In this document: positions 1 through 11,522 of the stretch, piece after piece
How the letters are laid out: each line of letters opens with the position of its first letter
Position numbering within the stretch: the stretch's first letter is position 1
Source: Suillus spraguei
Taxonomy: Eukaryota; Basidiomycota; Agaricomycetes; Boletales; Suillaceae
DNA length: 64,000 nt
Direction of reading: 5' to 3'
Assembly (NCBI GenBank): GCA_016800925.1
Contig: JABCPU010000139.1
Span: forward strand, 62,001 to 126,000
Position numbers and translations under genes: made by a program
The notes under the pieces: model-generated
Database searches by the model: none
Told to the model about the DNA's origin: nothing
What the model saw: the letters and a program-made list of their open reading frames with translations, nothing else

Positions 1-585
1 AACGTTTGAAGTTGCTCAACCATTGCTTGCCTAGCACGGCTCCAAGGGCAGCGAGTAGGCTTGCACAAAGACTGGCATAAGTCAACGACTGGACCCAGAT
101 CACTGAGGAGCCAGGTCCCTGCCATGGCGGGTATGGTTGAGTGGACTGTGGGACGAAGGAGGAGTTGGCGGCCTGGAGTAGCATTCCAAGCAACACATTC
201 GTAGTGCTGAGTGGATTAGGGCTGAGATTCGGTTGCATTTGTACGATAAACCCCGTATTGACAGCTGAAAAAAGACCGGCCTGTGATTCAAGCTTAGATG
301 ACGAAGTAAGGAAAAAGAAAGGGATCTGACGAATATAAGAACGATATCCATGTCTGACTGATACTTGTCAAGAAACTCTGCGTCATGCTCGGTTGCTTCC
401 CGTGTATAGGTGGCCCAGAAGCAGGATTTTGGGTCTTTCCCATCGGCCTGGGATGGCGATGGAGGGGGGGACTGCATAGTCTCTACCGATGGTTTTGGAA
501 GCTCTGGATCCCTTAAGAATAGAATTTGATTGAGTAGAAAAGCGGAATTGATGGGGAGGAACATACTTTGTGCTACTATTGCCAT
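1..585 (-). pseudogene. DUF6535-domain protein, 5' fragment running off the window edge
   Basis: The N-terminal part of a DUF6535 protein, a family of multi-pass membrane proteins of unknown function that is common in Agaricomycetes. The diagnostic stretch (SCFWATYTREATEHDAEF, then DMDIVLIF) lies just before an intron-like segment at about 265-330 (GTCAGA...TTTTTTCAG on the minus strand). The coding sequence then continues towards position 1, where the window ends. The start could be the ATG at 585 or the one at 477 just before the SPPPSPSQ stretch. It is nearly identical to the first exons of the gene at 11523-14359 and in the same orientation, so this is a duplicate. Joining the exons at the apparent splice sites shifts the frame by my reading in both copies, so either the true junction differs or both are damaged. 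Whether the rest of this copy exists cannot be seen. Confidence 0.75.
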
Positions 586-1420
586 GATTTGCTAGTAAAT
601 GCATGCCAATATTTTGACGCGACATTTGTTACGGTGGAAAGTATTAAGGTTGTAGGCTGACCGTCTTGTGGAATGTGGCCCAGGATTACAGTGGGGTTAT
701 ATCCATTAGGTCAACATATCGCACTTATAGAAATACCTGGTAAAGGCACCTCGGTGTGTGCACTTGTGAGGGTTAACCTGTGCAAGAAAGCAGGAAGATC
801 AAAGCTGTGCTGTATCGTTCCTAATGAAAGGTTGCAGTTGCCAGTTATGGGACCTCGGCCTCAATGATGAGGGTGCCCGACAACTCATGCTGCACATTGA
901 CGGTGCGCCTTTACTAATCGTGTTGCCCAAGTGGTGCCACAGCAAGACGTAAGCTGTGGTGAGCATCGACGATGATTAGAACTGTTACACACTGGATGTT
1001 GCACTGGATGACGTTTGATGGCCTTAAAGTGATGGAACTGCCCTACCCCTCACCTGACTCTGTCGCAAAAGAGGAATTCTGACAGGCCAAATCAACAAGT
1101 AAATAACAAAATGAAAAAGTTTGTCTCCGCCCGCAAAGGTGAAATACTGAAAGCTTAGCTTTCGGCGGTATATGGGAACTCAGGTAAGCCGGCGGTACCT
1201 TCCATTGACTTGTCCATTTGTTGTTAATTCAACACGTAGCTTCTTGCTTCTCTGGGGATCAGTCGTCAGAACATTCGGTTTCGCTTACTCGTACCTTTCA
1301 TATGACTTACAGCCTGGATATTTGTAGTATGCTCTCAAAGGCAGTATCAGTTGTTGTATGTATGGAAAGCCAGACCACCGTACTCTACTTCCAAGTCTTC
1401 TACTTCTCAAAACCTTTCTA
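1..1420. repeat. Direct segmental duplication, copy 1 (partner about 13797-16540)
   Basis: Positions 1-620 align by eye with 13797-14420 with only scattered differences, and 620-960 align more loosely with 14420-14770. A second matching block is 1201-1330 with 16311-16430 (shared TGTCCATTTG, CAGAACRTTCRGTTTCGC). Copy 2 carries about 1.5 kb more between these blocks, including the SDR pseudogene; copy 1 has only a short unrelated-looking stretch at 1020-1200. This explains the shadow reading frames on both strands of 100-870. I see no other gene in 620-1620. Confidence 0.75.
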
Positions 1421-1761
1421 GTAAGGTAAGTAGCTTCTATTGGCCTCCGAACACCTTGTGCAACTCGCGACTGTTCAAAATTTTTTAATTTTATTGACCT
1501 TTGGTTATTTAATTCGTGTGCTGGCAGGAGCTTCTGCTGCAAGAAAATATATCTTGTGAAAACAGACGATGAAAAGGCATAGTACTAAGAACCATAAGTC
1601 ATGCCAAGACGCAATGGCTTCCAGAGAAGGTTCGGTTTGGACATACTTTGTTGGGGCATAAAGAAACCCAGGTCCGGTTTACTCAAAGCTCACTAGCACT
1701 CACTAGTAGCACTGTTCACACGTTCACAGCTTGTAATTGTAAGACGAGTCCACCACCCGTT

Positions 1762-1926
1762 GTGCCTTCGGCACAGAAAGCAAAAGGAGTGCTTCGCACT
1801 CCTTTTGCTCCCTGGCTAAGGCTTCATCCTAATAATTCTGTTTGCCCAAGGCACAGGAAGGCAAAAAGAGTGCTTCGCACTCTTTTGCCTTCCTGGCCTT
1901 GGCTTCATCCTAATAATTATCTTTAA
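1762..1926. repeat. Two tandem units, each containing a short hairpin
   Basis: Two tandem units of about 80 bp each contain a near-perfect stem: 1779-1809 (14-bp arms, TTC loop) and 1855-1894 (about 18-bp arms with one bulged base, same TTC loop), plus a small GTGCC/GGCAC stem at 1762-1774. Both end with CTTCATCCTAATAATT. A diverged relative without clear stems occurs at about 4295-4392. The stems are not followed by a T-run and lie outside any recognised gene, so they are more likely part of a repeat than terminators. Confidence 0.6.
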
Positions 1927-2157
1927 TAATGATAATAGGTCTTGAAATAAATTATAACTTTAACCAATATTTTGAGAGAAGTAAAAGTACCACATCACCA
2001 TCTTTGTGAGTTTATTGCTCATCTCATCCTCATGTCATTGCATTTGATTTTGATTTTTTTAAATTATTTACTGCAAACTATTAACTTGAATATATATTTT
2101 GTGTCAAGTTTTAATAGGGGGCAACAGTATTAAGTTGTCACACAACAAAATCATGCA

Positions 2158-2341
2158 AGTGTCCCATCTCCCATCTCCCATCTCCTGTTACTGGTCTCCT
2201 GTCTCTCATTTCCTCTTACCAGTCTGCTGTCTCCCATCTTGTGTCTCCCATCTCCTGTCTCCCGATCTCCCATCTCCCATCTTGTGTCTCCTGTCTTTTG
2301 TCTCCCATCTCCTGTCTCCCGATCTCCCATCTCCCATCTTG

Positions 2342-2430
<89 letters not shown>

Positions 2431-2441
2431 TGTGTCTCCCA

Positions 2442-2472
<31 letters not shown>

Positions 2473-2474
2473 TG

Positions 2475-2514
<40 letters not shown>

Positions 2515-2847
2515 TGTGTCTCCCGTCTCCTGTCTCCCATCTCCCATCTCCCGTCTCCCGTCTCCCGTCTCCCATCTTCCCGTCTCCCGTCTCCCGTCTC
2601 CCGTCTCCCGTCTCCCGTCTCCCGTCTCCCGTCTCCCATCTCCCGTCTCCCTCTCCCGTCTCCCGTCTCCCGTCTCCCGTCTCCCGTCTCCCGTCTCCCG
2701 TCTCCCGTCTCCCGTCTCCCGTCTCCCGTCTCCCGTCTCCCGTCTCCCGTCTCCCGTCTCCCGTCTCCCGTCTCCCGTCTCCCGTCTCCCGTCTCCCGTC
2801 TCCCGTCTCCCGTCTCCCGTCTCCCGTCTCCCGTCTCCCGTCTCCCG

Positions 2848-2887
<40 letters not shown>

Positions 2888-2900
2888 CGTCTTCCATCTC
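2158..2900. repeat. 7-bp satellite array, left block
   Basis: A tandem array of the heptamer CTCCCGT with blocks of the variants CTCCTGT, CTCCCAT and CTTGTGT. Because 7 is not a multiple of 3 and the unit makes no stop codon, several frames on both strands stay open for hundreds of codons (poly-Ser/Pro/Val/Leu on plus, poly-Gly/Asp/Arg/Glu on minus). These are artefacts and not genes. The variants come in runs (CTCCTGT near 2340-2430, CTCCCGT near 2580-2850), as expected from local slippage or unequal exchange. The array resumes at 3669 after the solo LTR. Confidence 0.95.
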
Positions 2901-3668
2901 TGTCATATACCATACTTCTGATCCCAGATCCAACCATATCCGATCAGATCCGATCGATTCTATTTCCGTCCAGTCCACAGATCCTGTCCGGATCACTCAT
3001 CTGAATGTGCTCGCTTCTCGCACTCTATCTCCCTTGTGTATAACTGCGTCTATCTCCTTTCGTCACTCATCCTGTTTCCGGTACTCCAGCTGTGTATAAT
3101 TCCTTCCTGTGTCACTGATCCGTTACCTGTGTTTCATTTCCGATTTGTGCTTACTGATCTGCTGCGCATTAACTAATAGACTTCTGTTACACTTTGTACA
3201 TAGCCCTTGGTCCCGGACTTGTTGATTATCCATCTTAGATACTTACTGTATATAAACCACTTGTAGATCTCCATAGAACCTTAGTTTGAATATCATCTTA
3301 GATTCTGCTCATTCCTCCTCCGGACTTGAGTCACTTTCCACTCAAAAGTCATCTTCCGAGACTTGGGATTGATTCCTATAGTCTATATCTCCGACTCTAT
3401 CTTCGGATAGCCTACCTCTGTCAGTTTCTAGTTAGGAATCCGTTCCAAAGCTAGCCTTAATCCTCTTTCCATCCCTATGCTCCGGATAACCTTCGGACGT
3501 ACCATATCCAATATCTTCGGATGTCTGGATCCACCATGCAACTCCTTCCGGATCTTTGGACATATATCTCCTCTCTGAAATAAGGGGCATTACTCAGACA
3601 AGGGGCACAGTGCATGAACTGAGGCCAAAGCCCTTCAGATCTTTCACCCCTTGAGTACAGTCTTAACA
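2901..3668. mobile_element. Solo LTR of family A, 768 bp
   Basis: Begins TGTCATATACC and ends GTCTTAACA, giving TG...CA termini. It is flanked by a perfect 5-bp target duplication, ATCTC at 2896-2900 and 3669-3673. A second copy of nearly the same length with the same termini is at 54079-54848. There is no internal coding region, so this is the usual product of LTR-LTR recombination. A TATA-like TATATAA near 3249 could be the element's own promoter. It sits inside the 7-bp satellite and splits it in two. Confidence 0.92.
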
Positions 3669-4060
<392 letters not shown>

Positions 4061-4960
4061 ATCACCCATCTCCCATGCCTTCATTCTCTCCTCCCCATGC
4101 TCTTCTGTCCCCCCATCTCTGCATCCTAATGATCATAGCAGCTTTTGAAACAAATAACATGATTTTTCACATGACAAAGTTCAGTTCTTTGATAGCCAAA
4201 ATATAATCAATTTAAGAGAAATCTATCAGAAGATTTTTCCTGAGGGTGGGGGAGGACACTTCCAGCCTGCTGGCAACTTCCAACCTGGTACCCTCCTTTT
4301 TTGCTTTCCACTTTTTTGCACTCCTTCGTGACTTCACTTTTGGCTGAACACTCCCTTTGGCTCCCTGGCCTCAGCTCCATCCTAATAATTTGGTTTTACC
4401 CCAGCTTCAGACAACCCATGGCAAATTTCACCAGCTACGCAGTCACATGACCAAATTACGCAATCACACAATCACACAATCACACAATGGGACAACAGTC
4501 GGCACTCGAAAAAACCATGCAAGACATTAAGCGAGCTAACCAAAACACACGCGAGCATAAGCGAAAACCACATGGCCCTACGCGAAAGCCACATGAGCTA
4601 GCGACAACTTTCACACCCGTTCTCCCTTTCTTCTTAGATTCTTCTTAGATAAACCTCATCCAAACACATCAACATGACATGACATGACATTATGGTGACA
4701 TTTTGCGACATTTTGTGATATCGCCGTCGTTGCTGCTGACTCCTATATACACTACTTAACATATGTCCTTGATCTCTATCCTATCTACTTGCGAGCCCAA
4801 ACCTGCCTCCACTAAGTCTTTCATTACTATCTCAGGCAATATTTGATGTCCATCGAACTTCTTCGTGTTGGAATATTTAGTGATGAGCTCGACTCGGAAG
4901 GAGCTGAAACAGTGGCTTAAACCTTAAATCGTCGGTGGATAAATACAGTAGCTAGTTTTT
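4061..4960. other. Intergenic stretch, no gene recognised
   Basis: I see no supportable gene. It holds a diverged relative of the 1762-1926 repeat (about 4295-4392), a few CAATCACA units at 4460-4490 and ACATG units at 4675-4690. Confidence 0.6.
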
Positions 4961-5740
4961 GTGTATGCTACGCGTTTATTAGCGGGTTCCCTGTACAATC
5001 GAGTTAGATCGTACTTCGACGATGTGTCTGAGACTTGCGTGCAACTCAACACAAATGCATCTCACAACCTGGCAGAGCTCTTGCGGTCCCATGCGGAGCT
5101 ATTGGTGATGACATCACCAGCAGAAGGCAGAAGTCTTGGACAAGGTGGCTTTATTCTCATCACTCTCTTACCCCGAATTCTATTTGCTATCTCGCATGCC
5201 CTGGCATTATCACTCAGGCAGGATCTCTTACCTGGACACAGTATTTGCGATGGTTGATGAACATTGGAGGGCGGACGAGGCGATTGAGGCAGAAAATGCG
5301 AAGGTTTTTCATGGCAGAAAGGCAGAATGGTATCGGCAGGGACAGCAGGGGCATCAAGTGCCTGGGTTAGTCATGTCAAGGGCAGAAGGACAGTATCGGC
5401 AGGGACAGCGGGGGCATTAAGTGCCTGGGTTAGTCATGTCGAGGGCAGTATCGGTGGGGACGATGTGGGCGGAGTCTAGTGCCCTGGATCAGTCATGCCG
5501 AGGAATAATTGGATGATGAAGACATTCAGCGTGGGAGGATTTTGGTCTTGGTTGCAGGGGGTGAACTTTTCCCTCAAGTGTCTTTGCTCGAGGGGGTGTG
5601 TTGGATTATCAGTGGGTTCACTGTAAAACCTGAGTTGGTATTACTTCACAGAACATGTCCAAGACTTGCATGCAACTCAACAATGCCCATGCTGCCTGCT
5701 TGCCATCAAGACCCTTTCTGTATGCATCCATAAATCTCAA
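4961..5740. repeat. Decayed repeat region: 80-bp direct repeat and ~62-bp minisatellite
   Basis: A stretch at about 4977-5060 recurs, diverged, at about 5595-5690 (shared GGGTTC.CTGTA and GACTTGC.TGCAACTCAACA). Between them, 5330-5505 holds about three imperfect units of roughly 62 bp built around AGTGCCTGGGTTAGTCATG. Short open frames run through it, but none resembles a known family and the repeat structure explains them. Confidence 0.55.
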
Positions 5741-7173
5741 TGAATGGATTGAGAAGCTAGTTGTATAATGTTAGTATGAGTCAATATTCATGTGCTTGGA
5801 TGACTTAGCTACCAGTGGGATAGAATCCAAAGCCTGGAGGACATTGCATTCAAGATCTGTTACCTTCAAAGATCTCAATAGATCCATTTTTAAGTGCCCC
5901 CAGCACTGCTCACAGGCAATTTTCAGCAATGACTTGATACCCATGAAGTCAGGCTTGTTATAGAGCATTCGTCAGCAGCGAGAATGGTGGATTTGTTGGA
6001 TAGCTTCAAGGGAAGGGTATTATCATCTGTAGTAACAGTGGATGTTAATACATCACTAACCAAAGATTGAATTAAATTTCCCTCACATTTTCTTTACTTG
6101 CACTAGTCAGTTTTTTCTCTTCTGGCTGCTATGATTACAGCCAACCAAATTTGCAATTTGCGAGAGTCTTTTGTGAGGCATAACAGTTACAAGTTGTGAA
6201 CTTCACTAGTACAATGAATGCGGTAGTACATACTATTAGTACAGTGCAAAACACTAAGAATAGGCCTCTCCATTGTGGGCTCAATTTTGGTTTGATAAGG
6301 ATTTTTTTCGCATTTTTAGACTACAAGTGGGTCCAAAGATCATGAATCTGCAATAAATTTTTTTGGTATTGATTATGTAAGCAGTCCCAATTTCCATCGA
6401 AAAATTCAAAATTTTTCTATGTACTGGTGTGCCAATCTGTCAAAACATGCCACAGAAAAACAAGAAGGCTCGACAGGCTCAGGCTCAATGAATTCCCGGC
6501 AGCAAATTCTTTAGTAAAAATTATATTGACTGTGTCAAGGACCTTGATGACACAGACTATATTGACGAAGAAAATCCATACTCAAGCATTTTACCACAAA
6601 ACTTGGCGCTATATGGATGCTTATATGTGAGAATTTCAATGCTATAATTCGCATCTGATCTCTTAGTGTTTCTACTCACGCAGGAAGGGTCTTAATGCTA
6701 AACAAGCAGAATATGCTGTGAAGAAATACCGTTCACATCGCAAAGTCAGTGCAGGAATCATGATGGATATGGCTATATTGAACAATCCCAAATAAGTACA
6801 TGTATTTTATATGCTTGCGACGGTCTAGTGAAAGCTGCAAACATGTTTTTTCTTCGCTGCAAGCAATGAGGACGAGGAGCGGCTACCAAATAAGGCAAGT
6901 GGCGGTGCTAGTGGCGTGTGAAGTCCCAATTTCAGTCAGTCATTTTTTGAGTTCGAGGAATTTTAAAAAAAGTAACCAGATAGGTTTGTAGCTATGTTCA
7001 AACGGAGGCGATTCCACCAGTTTGGGTACAAATCAGATGGGATCGGGTGATGTAGAAACGGTTCTGTGTTATTGTGGTGGCGGAGGTCGGTTTTTCCCGT
7101 TTTGCACTGTACTTACTTTGCCATTGTCACGCTGCACAGCCACAACATAAGCCTGAAAGTTCAGTAAAAAGCT
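5741..7173. other. AT-rich intergenic stretch, no gene recognised
   Basis: Only short open frames are present (for example 6427-6630 and 6800-6991 on plus), with no recognisable domain. The reading shifts between frames around 6450-6950, so an old degraded coding sequence is possible, but I cannot name it. Confidence 0.5.
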
Positions 7174-7290
7174 TACTACTCATTCAGAACTGCGAATCAA
7201 GAAAATCTGTTCCAGTCGATTGTCCGCACACTTGGTACGAATAATCGACTGGAACAGATTTTCTTGATTCGCATTTCTGAATGAGTAGTA
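7174..7290. repeat. Long hairpin: 48-bp arms, 21-nt loop
   Basis: The left arm 7174-7221 and the right arm 7243-7290 are inverted copies of each other with a single mismatch in 48 bp; the loop is 7222-7242. Each arm opens outward with TACTACTCATTC. No target duplication is visible at the edges. It could be a foldback/MITE remnant, a recent inverted duplication, or the precursor of a small RNA. It lies about 530 bp upstream of NLR copy A. Confidence 0.9.
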
Positions 7291-7821
7291 GGAACACAAA
7301 TGTCACGAAAAGTCATGTGATCTAGATGGATTTGCATGAGGTCTATCTTAGCTGAACCAGGAATGTCTGCCTACACTTGACGGAATTCATCTACATATGT
7401 ACTACTGTCGGTAGTTGCGCACAAATGTCTAAAAATAGCACCTTGTATTCGACCATATCTCGCTGGATGTTTAGAAACCACACGGAGCGCTGAGCTGGTG
7501 GTTCTTGCTGGCTGTGCAGCAGTGCCACACACTGCAGCCCCGCGTCCTCCTGCAAGCGCAAGCGCTTACTCGTTCTTCAAATTCCACAATCATACAGCGA
7601 GCTTTCCATAGCAAAATAGATTGAATCATCCATCCGTCCATTCTATTTTCATCACACAACAGCTGGGTTATTCCACGACTAAGTCTTCTCTCAATCTAAA
7701 AGTTTCGATTCAAATCTTCGCACGTCGTCCCTTCAGATAACTATCGTTTCTAACCGCACCTTGGAACCCAGCAAGTACTTTCAGTTGGTTCATTGCGTTT
7801 CGCATATCACAACCTTCATCA
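7291..7821. other. Upstream region of NLR copy A
   Basis: No supportable gene. Pyrimidine-rich sequence at 7680-7815 precedes the presumed start, as is common in fungal promoters. I do not see a clear TATA box. Confidence 0.4.
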
Positions 7822-10710
7822 ATGAGTGACGATCAATGTCAGTATGTCCATCTCTCATTTCTCGCATGCTCTCTAACCTCTTTGACAGTTGAAGGTACTT
7901 GGGCGAGACTATCCCAGGTTGCTGTCACGGGTGCTCAATACGACTCCCGTGAGCGCCAGCCCCACCCGAAATGTTTGCAAGGGACTCGAGTGGATCTCCT
8001 CAAATACATCCACGGATTCCTGGACAATACAGAGAAGAATAAACTCATTTGGCTGCACGGAACGGCCGGCGTTGGAAAGTCTGCCGTTGCGTTTACAGTA
8101 GCTGAAACGATGAGAGGTCTAAAAGTGACCGAAGAGACGAATGTCGAAATGCGGCTAGCGGGGACATTCTTTTTCTCCCGCAAGCACGCTAAACGTTGCA
8201 CCACTGGATACTTCTTTGCGACGCTCGCCTATCAGCTCGCCACCAATTTTCCGAGCATCCGGCAAGATGTAAATAGAGCCATCCGCAACAATCCCGCTCT
8301 TCTCGACCCAGACACACCTCTCCGCGACCAAATGAATGCTTTCTTTCTCCAACCCCTCCGGAAACTTCAATTCAGATTGCGTGGATGTCCGCCTTTGACG
8401 TTCGTTATCGATGCCCTTGATGAATGTACATCCGAACCCGAGCTTACCGATCTCTCATTCTTACCCTTGCACGGGCTCTTCATCAGCCTGATCTGCCCGT
8501 GACCCACATTCTGCTCACGAGTCGCTCGGAATTGCATATCTGTAAAGCCTTTCAGAATCAAGAGGTGCACCCGCTAGTATGCGAGATACCAGTGAAAACT
8601 TCTGGGGAGGGCGTTGCTACCATCATCTCGCTAGACGGTGCTGATGTCGACAATGACATCTATATATATTTTCAGCATTCATTCAGAGAGCTGCAATGCC
8701 GCCATCCCGATTTCCCTCAGCCATCAGAGGGTGACCTTGCGAAGTTGGCGAGCCGAGCTGGCAGACGTTTCATCGTAGCGTCTACGATGATGAAGTTTAT
8801 TGTCGACGATGTATCCAAGGATCCGCGGGATCAGTTACAACTGATGCTCGAACTGACGAGCGAGCTGCTAGCAGGTACGGAGGTGTACAAGTTATATGAT
8901 CGTATCCTCTCCACATCTGCCGATCCTAAGCGGGCATACCTACACTTGTCCATTGTCACCGCGCTTATAGACCCTTTACCGCTGTCAGAAATCTCGAGAC
9001 TTCTTGGACCTGGTCAGGGCTATGATGTCGAGACGACGCTAGTGCAGCTACGGTCTGTCATGGATATCCCTACAGACAATAGTCTCCCCGTAAATATATA
9101 TCACTCATCCATTCGCGACTATGCTTCCGACCCAACAAACTGCAGCCTCCCTCAAGTACGTGATATCGCATCACCTCACCCTCGCTCCGTACTCGCATGT
9201 TCCTCTCCGCTTGGTAAACGCGATTCCAAAAAGCACGGCTCTCTTGGATGCACTCTCAGAACTGAAGAAGCGAAGCGAAGCTATGCAGCATGAGGACCCT
9301 CATAGGCTAAAAGACTCACTAGCGTTCCTCGTTCAGCCACTAGAGCCACTGTCAGCTGTCCTCTGTATGCTATGGCTTCGAGGAGATCGCACTAGAGATA
9401 TACAATCTTGGCTGGGGACTGTGGACGGGCATGCCTGGCTGCAGACCCAGTAAGGACAAAACTGGCTGCAGACTCAGGCAGGACGAGACTGGCTGCAGAC
9501 CCGGGCAGGACGAGACTGGCTGCAGACCCAGGCTGCACGAGACTGGCTGCAGACCCAGGAAGGACGAGACTGGGTGCAGACCCGGGCGGGACGAGCCTGG
9601 CTGCAGATCAAGGCGGGACGAGCCTGGCTGCAGACCCTGGCAGCACGAGACTGGCTGCAGACCCAGGCAGTACGGGACTGGCTGCAGACCCAGGCAGGAC
9701 GAGACTGGCTGCAGACCTGGGCAGCACGAACCTGGCTGCAGACCTGGGCAGCACGAACCTGGCTGCAGACTCAGGCAGGACGAGACTGGCTGCATACCCA
9801 GGCAGGACGAGACTGGCTGCAGACCGAGGCAGGAGAAGACTGGCTGCATACCCAGGCAGGACGAGACTGGCTGCAGACCCGGGCAGGACGAGACTGGCTG
9901 CAGACCCGGGCAGGACGAGACTGGCTGCAGACCCGGGCAGGACGAGACTGGCTGCAGACCCAGGCTGTACGAGACTGGCTGCAGACCGAGGCAGGAGAAG
10001 ACTGGGTGCAGACCTGGGCAGGACGAGACTGGCTGCAGACCCAGGCTGCACGAGACTGGCTGCAGACCCCAGGAGGACGAGACTGGCTGCAGACCCAGGC
10101 GGGACGAAACTGGCTGCAGACTCCTCATGGTCAAGAGTGGCAGTCCACTGCTGTGGCCTCCGTCTGGGTGACTGTAGAAGAATTTTTGAGAACATCGCTA
10201 GTAATCAACGAGTATATCATTACCAGCGACACATCTTTCCCGCCAGCTTTTCAAGTGATCCAACTGTTGCAGACTCTGCCGGATTTCTTGATGTTTCCTG
10301 TTTTCCTGGCATTAAGACACCAATATTATTCTACCTCTGCAATACCAGAAAACCTTCTTCTACCAGACAGGGAGATACTCCATGCTATAAATGCCTTTGA
10401 GAGTTTTGCAAACAAAGCACTGGAACGCAGTCGCACAGCTTCCGACGCTCTCAAGTACGCCTGTCACAACTGGGCCGTACATCTATCGCGTGCCCCCAGT
10501 CCATGGGATGACACGCTCAATCTTATATTCCAGGCTTTTTGGAATGATCATATTATCCCCTGGCTGGAAATGGAGTGGTGTTTGAAGGGTCTGCCGTCTT
10601 CCCTTGTTGTCTTATCTGAAGGACAGAAATTAGTGGAGGTGTATTTTGATCAACAATTCAAAGTAGCCACAGCTGACGTCGCCTTATGTTCTACGATATC
10701 TAGTCTATGA
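7822..10710 (+). pseudogene. NLR copy A: NACHT-type STAND protein with 9-residue C-terminal repeats
   Basis: A fungal NLR-like protein; this class is thought to act in self/non-self recognition and heterokaryon-type cell death. Reading from 7822, Walker A is GTAGVGKS (residues 80-87) and Walker B is LTFVIDALDEC (191-202). The NACHT and helical region continue to about 9440, then come roughly 26 copies of a WLQTxxGRD unit (27 bp each) to about 10130, and a conserved C-terminal domain ending at 10710. Lesions are a frameshift near 8440-8460, another near 9205-9230, and an in-frame TAA at 9451-9453 exactly where the repeats begin. A short first exon may end at a GTATGT donor near 7842 with the acceptor near 7890, but splicing it disturbs the frame. 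Copies B (27899) and C (34305, inverted) are paralogues. Sequencing error could explain single indels but not all three lesions. Confidence 0.85.
9432..10130 (+). repeat. 27-bp coding minisatellite of NLR copy A
   Basis: About 26 tandem 27-bp units built on CTGCAGACCCAGGCAGGACG plus AGACTGG, encoding WLQTQAGRD-like nonapeptides. Variation is concentrated in the two residues between WLQT and G (QA, RA, WA, EA, QE). The very high unit identity implies recent homogenisation. All three plus frames and part of the minus strand remain open through the array, so other frames here are not genes. Confidence 0.9.
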
Positions 10711-11522
10711 CGTGACGCCTTCAAATATCTCATCTTCAGTCTGGAGTCTTGAGTTGTAGAGGCGCGGCCCGGCGCTAGCACTCATGAACATTGGACCTAT
10801 TGTTGTTGATGCCAACCTCGGGTTCTCTTTCACACCATCATAGAGGTTGTTCATCACCGTAGTTTGGTGACCAGACTATAACTCGTGTTTTTCCCATCTT
10901 GTAATGTATGGTATTTTATAACCCATCACGTCACCACGGACTGAACGCCTTGCCATCTGACTATAATCCATAGTCATGGACAAGTGATCCAAGGCAACGC
11001 TTGAGAGCCAAAGTCGTTTGTCCCACTGCTAATCACCTTGCTGCCCTTCTTTGACAGTTGGCCCTGCGCACAGACAATATTTTGCCATCTATTGTTCTGC
11101 CATCACCACTGCCCGGTGAAAAAAAGATCATGGAGCATACAAGACCATGCTGTTATCACCTCCGGAAAGTCAATTATATCATCATAAGTACCTACAGCAT
11201 TAAACCTTGCCTGCCAGTGCGCTGCGCAGCTAATTTTGGCGCTTTTCACTTGACTTGACATCCCAAATCTGTCAATCCCGGTGTGCCGTATAAGCAGCAG
11301 CAGAACACGGTCGTCGTCATTGATCTCGATAGGTTTTATATTACACGCAGTCAGCCCTGTTGATAACTGACCGCGGGGCTTCCCCGATACCGGTCGACGT
11401 TCACCTCTCGTCTAAACACCCCCATAGCTTTCAGAGTTCCATGCACAGTGGATGGTATAGCGTCAATTTCAATTTCCCTCCCCAAGTTCGCCGGCAAGTT
11501 ACATAAATACATCAGATCAGTG
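10711..11522. other. Intergenic stretch between convergent NLR A and DUF6535 genes
   Basis: I see no supportable coding sequence. It must contain the 3' ends of both convergent genes. Confidence 0.5.

Noticed and set aside
2099..3099. Long overlapping open frames on both strands (up to about 300 codons)
   Set aside because: They are produced by the 7-bp satellite, which has no stop in several frames; the composition is purely repetitive and the frames overlap on both strands.
7842..7889. First intron of NLR copy A (GTATGT...TTTGACAG)
   Set aside because: The sites look good, but splicing creates a TGA immediately; unspliced reading is open. Left unresolved.
9370..10195. Alternative frames through the NLR A repeats (LGLQPVSS.., DETGCRP.., SAASLVLP..)
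   Set aside because: Shadows of the 27-bp coding repeat; only the WLQT frame connects to the conserved C-terminal domain.
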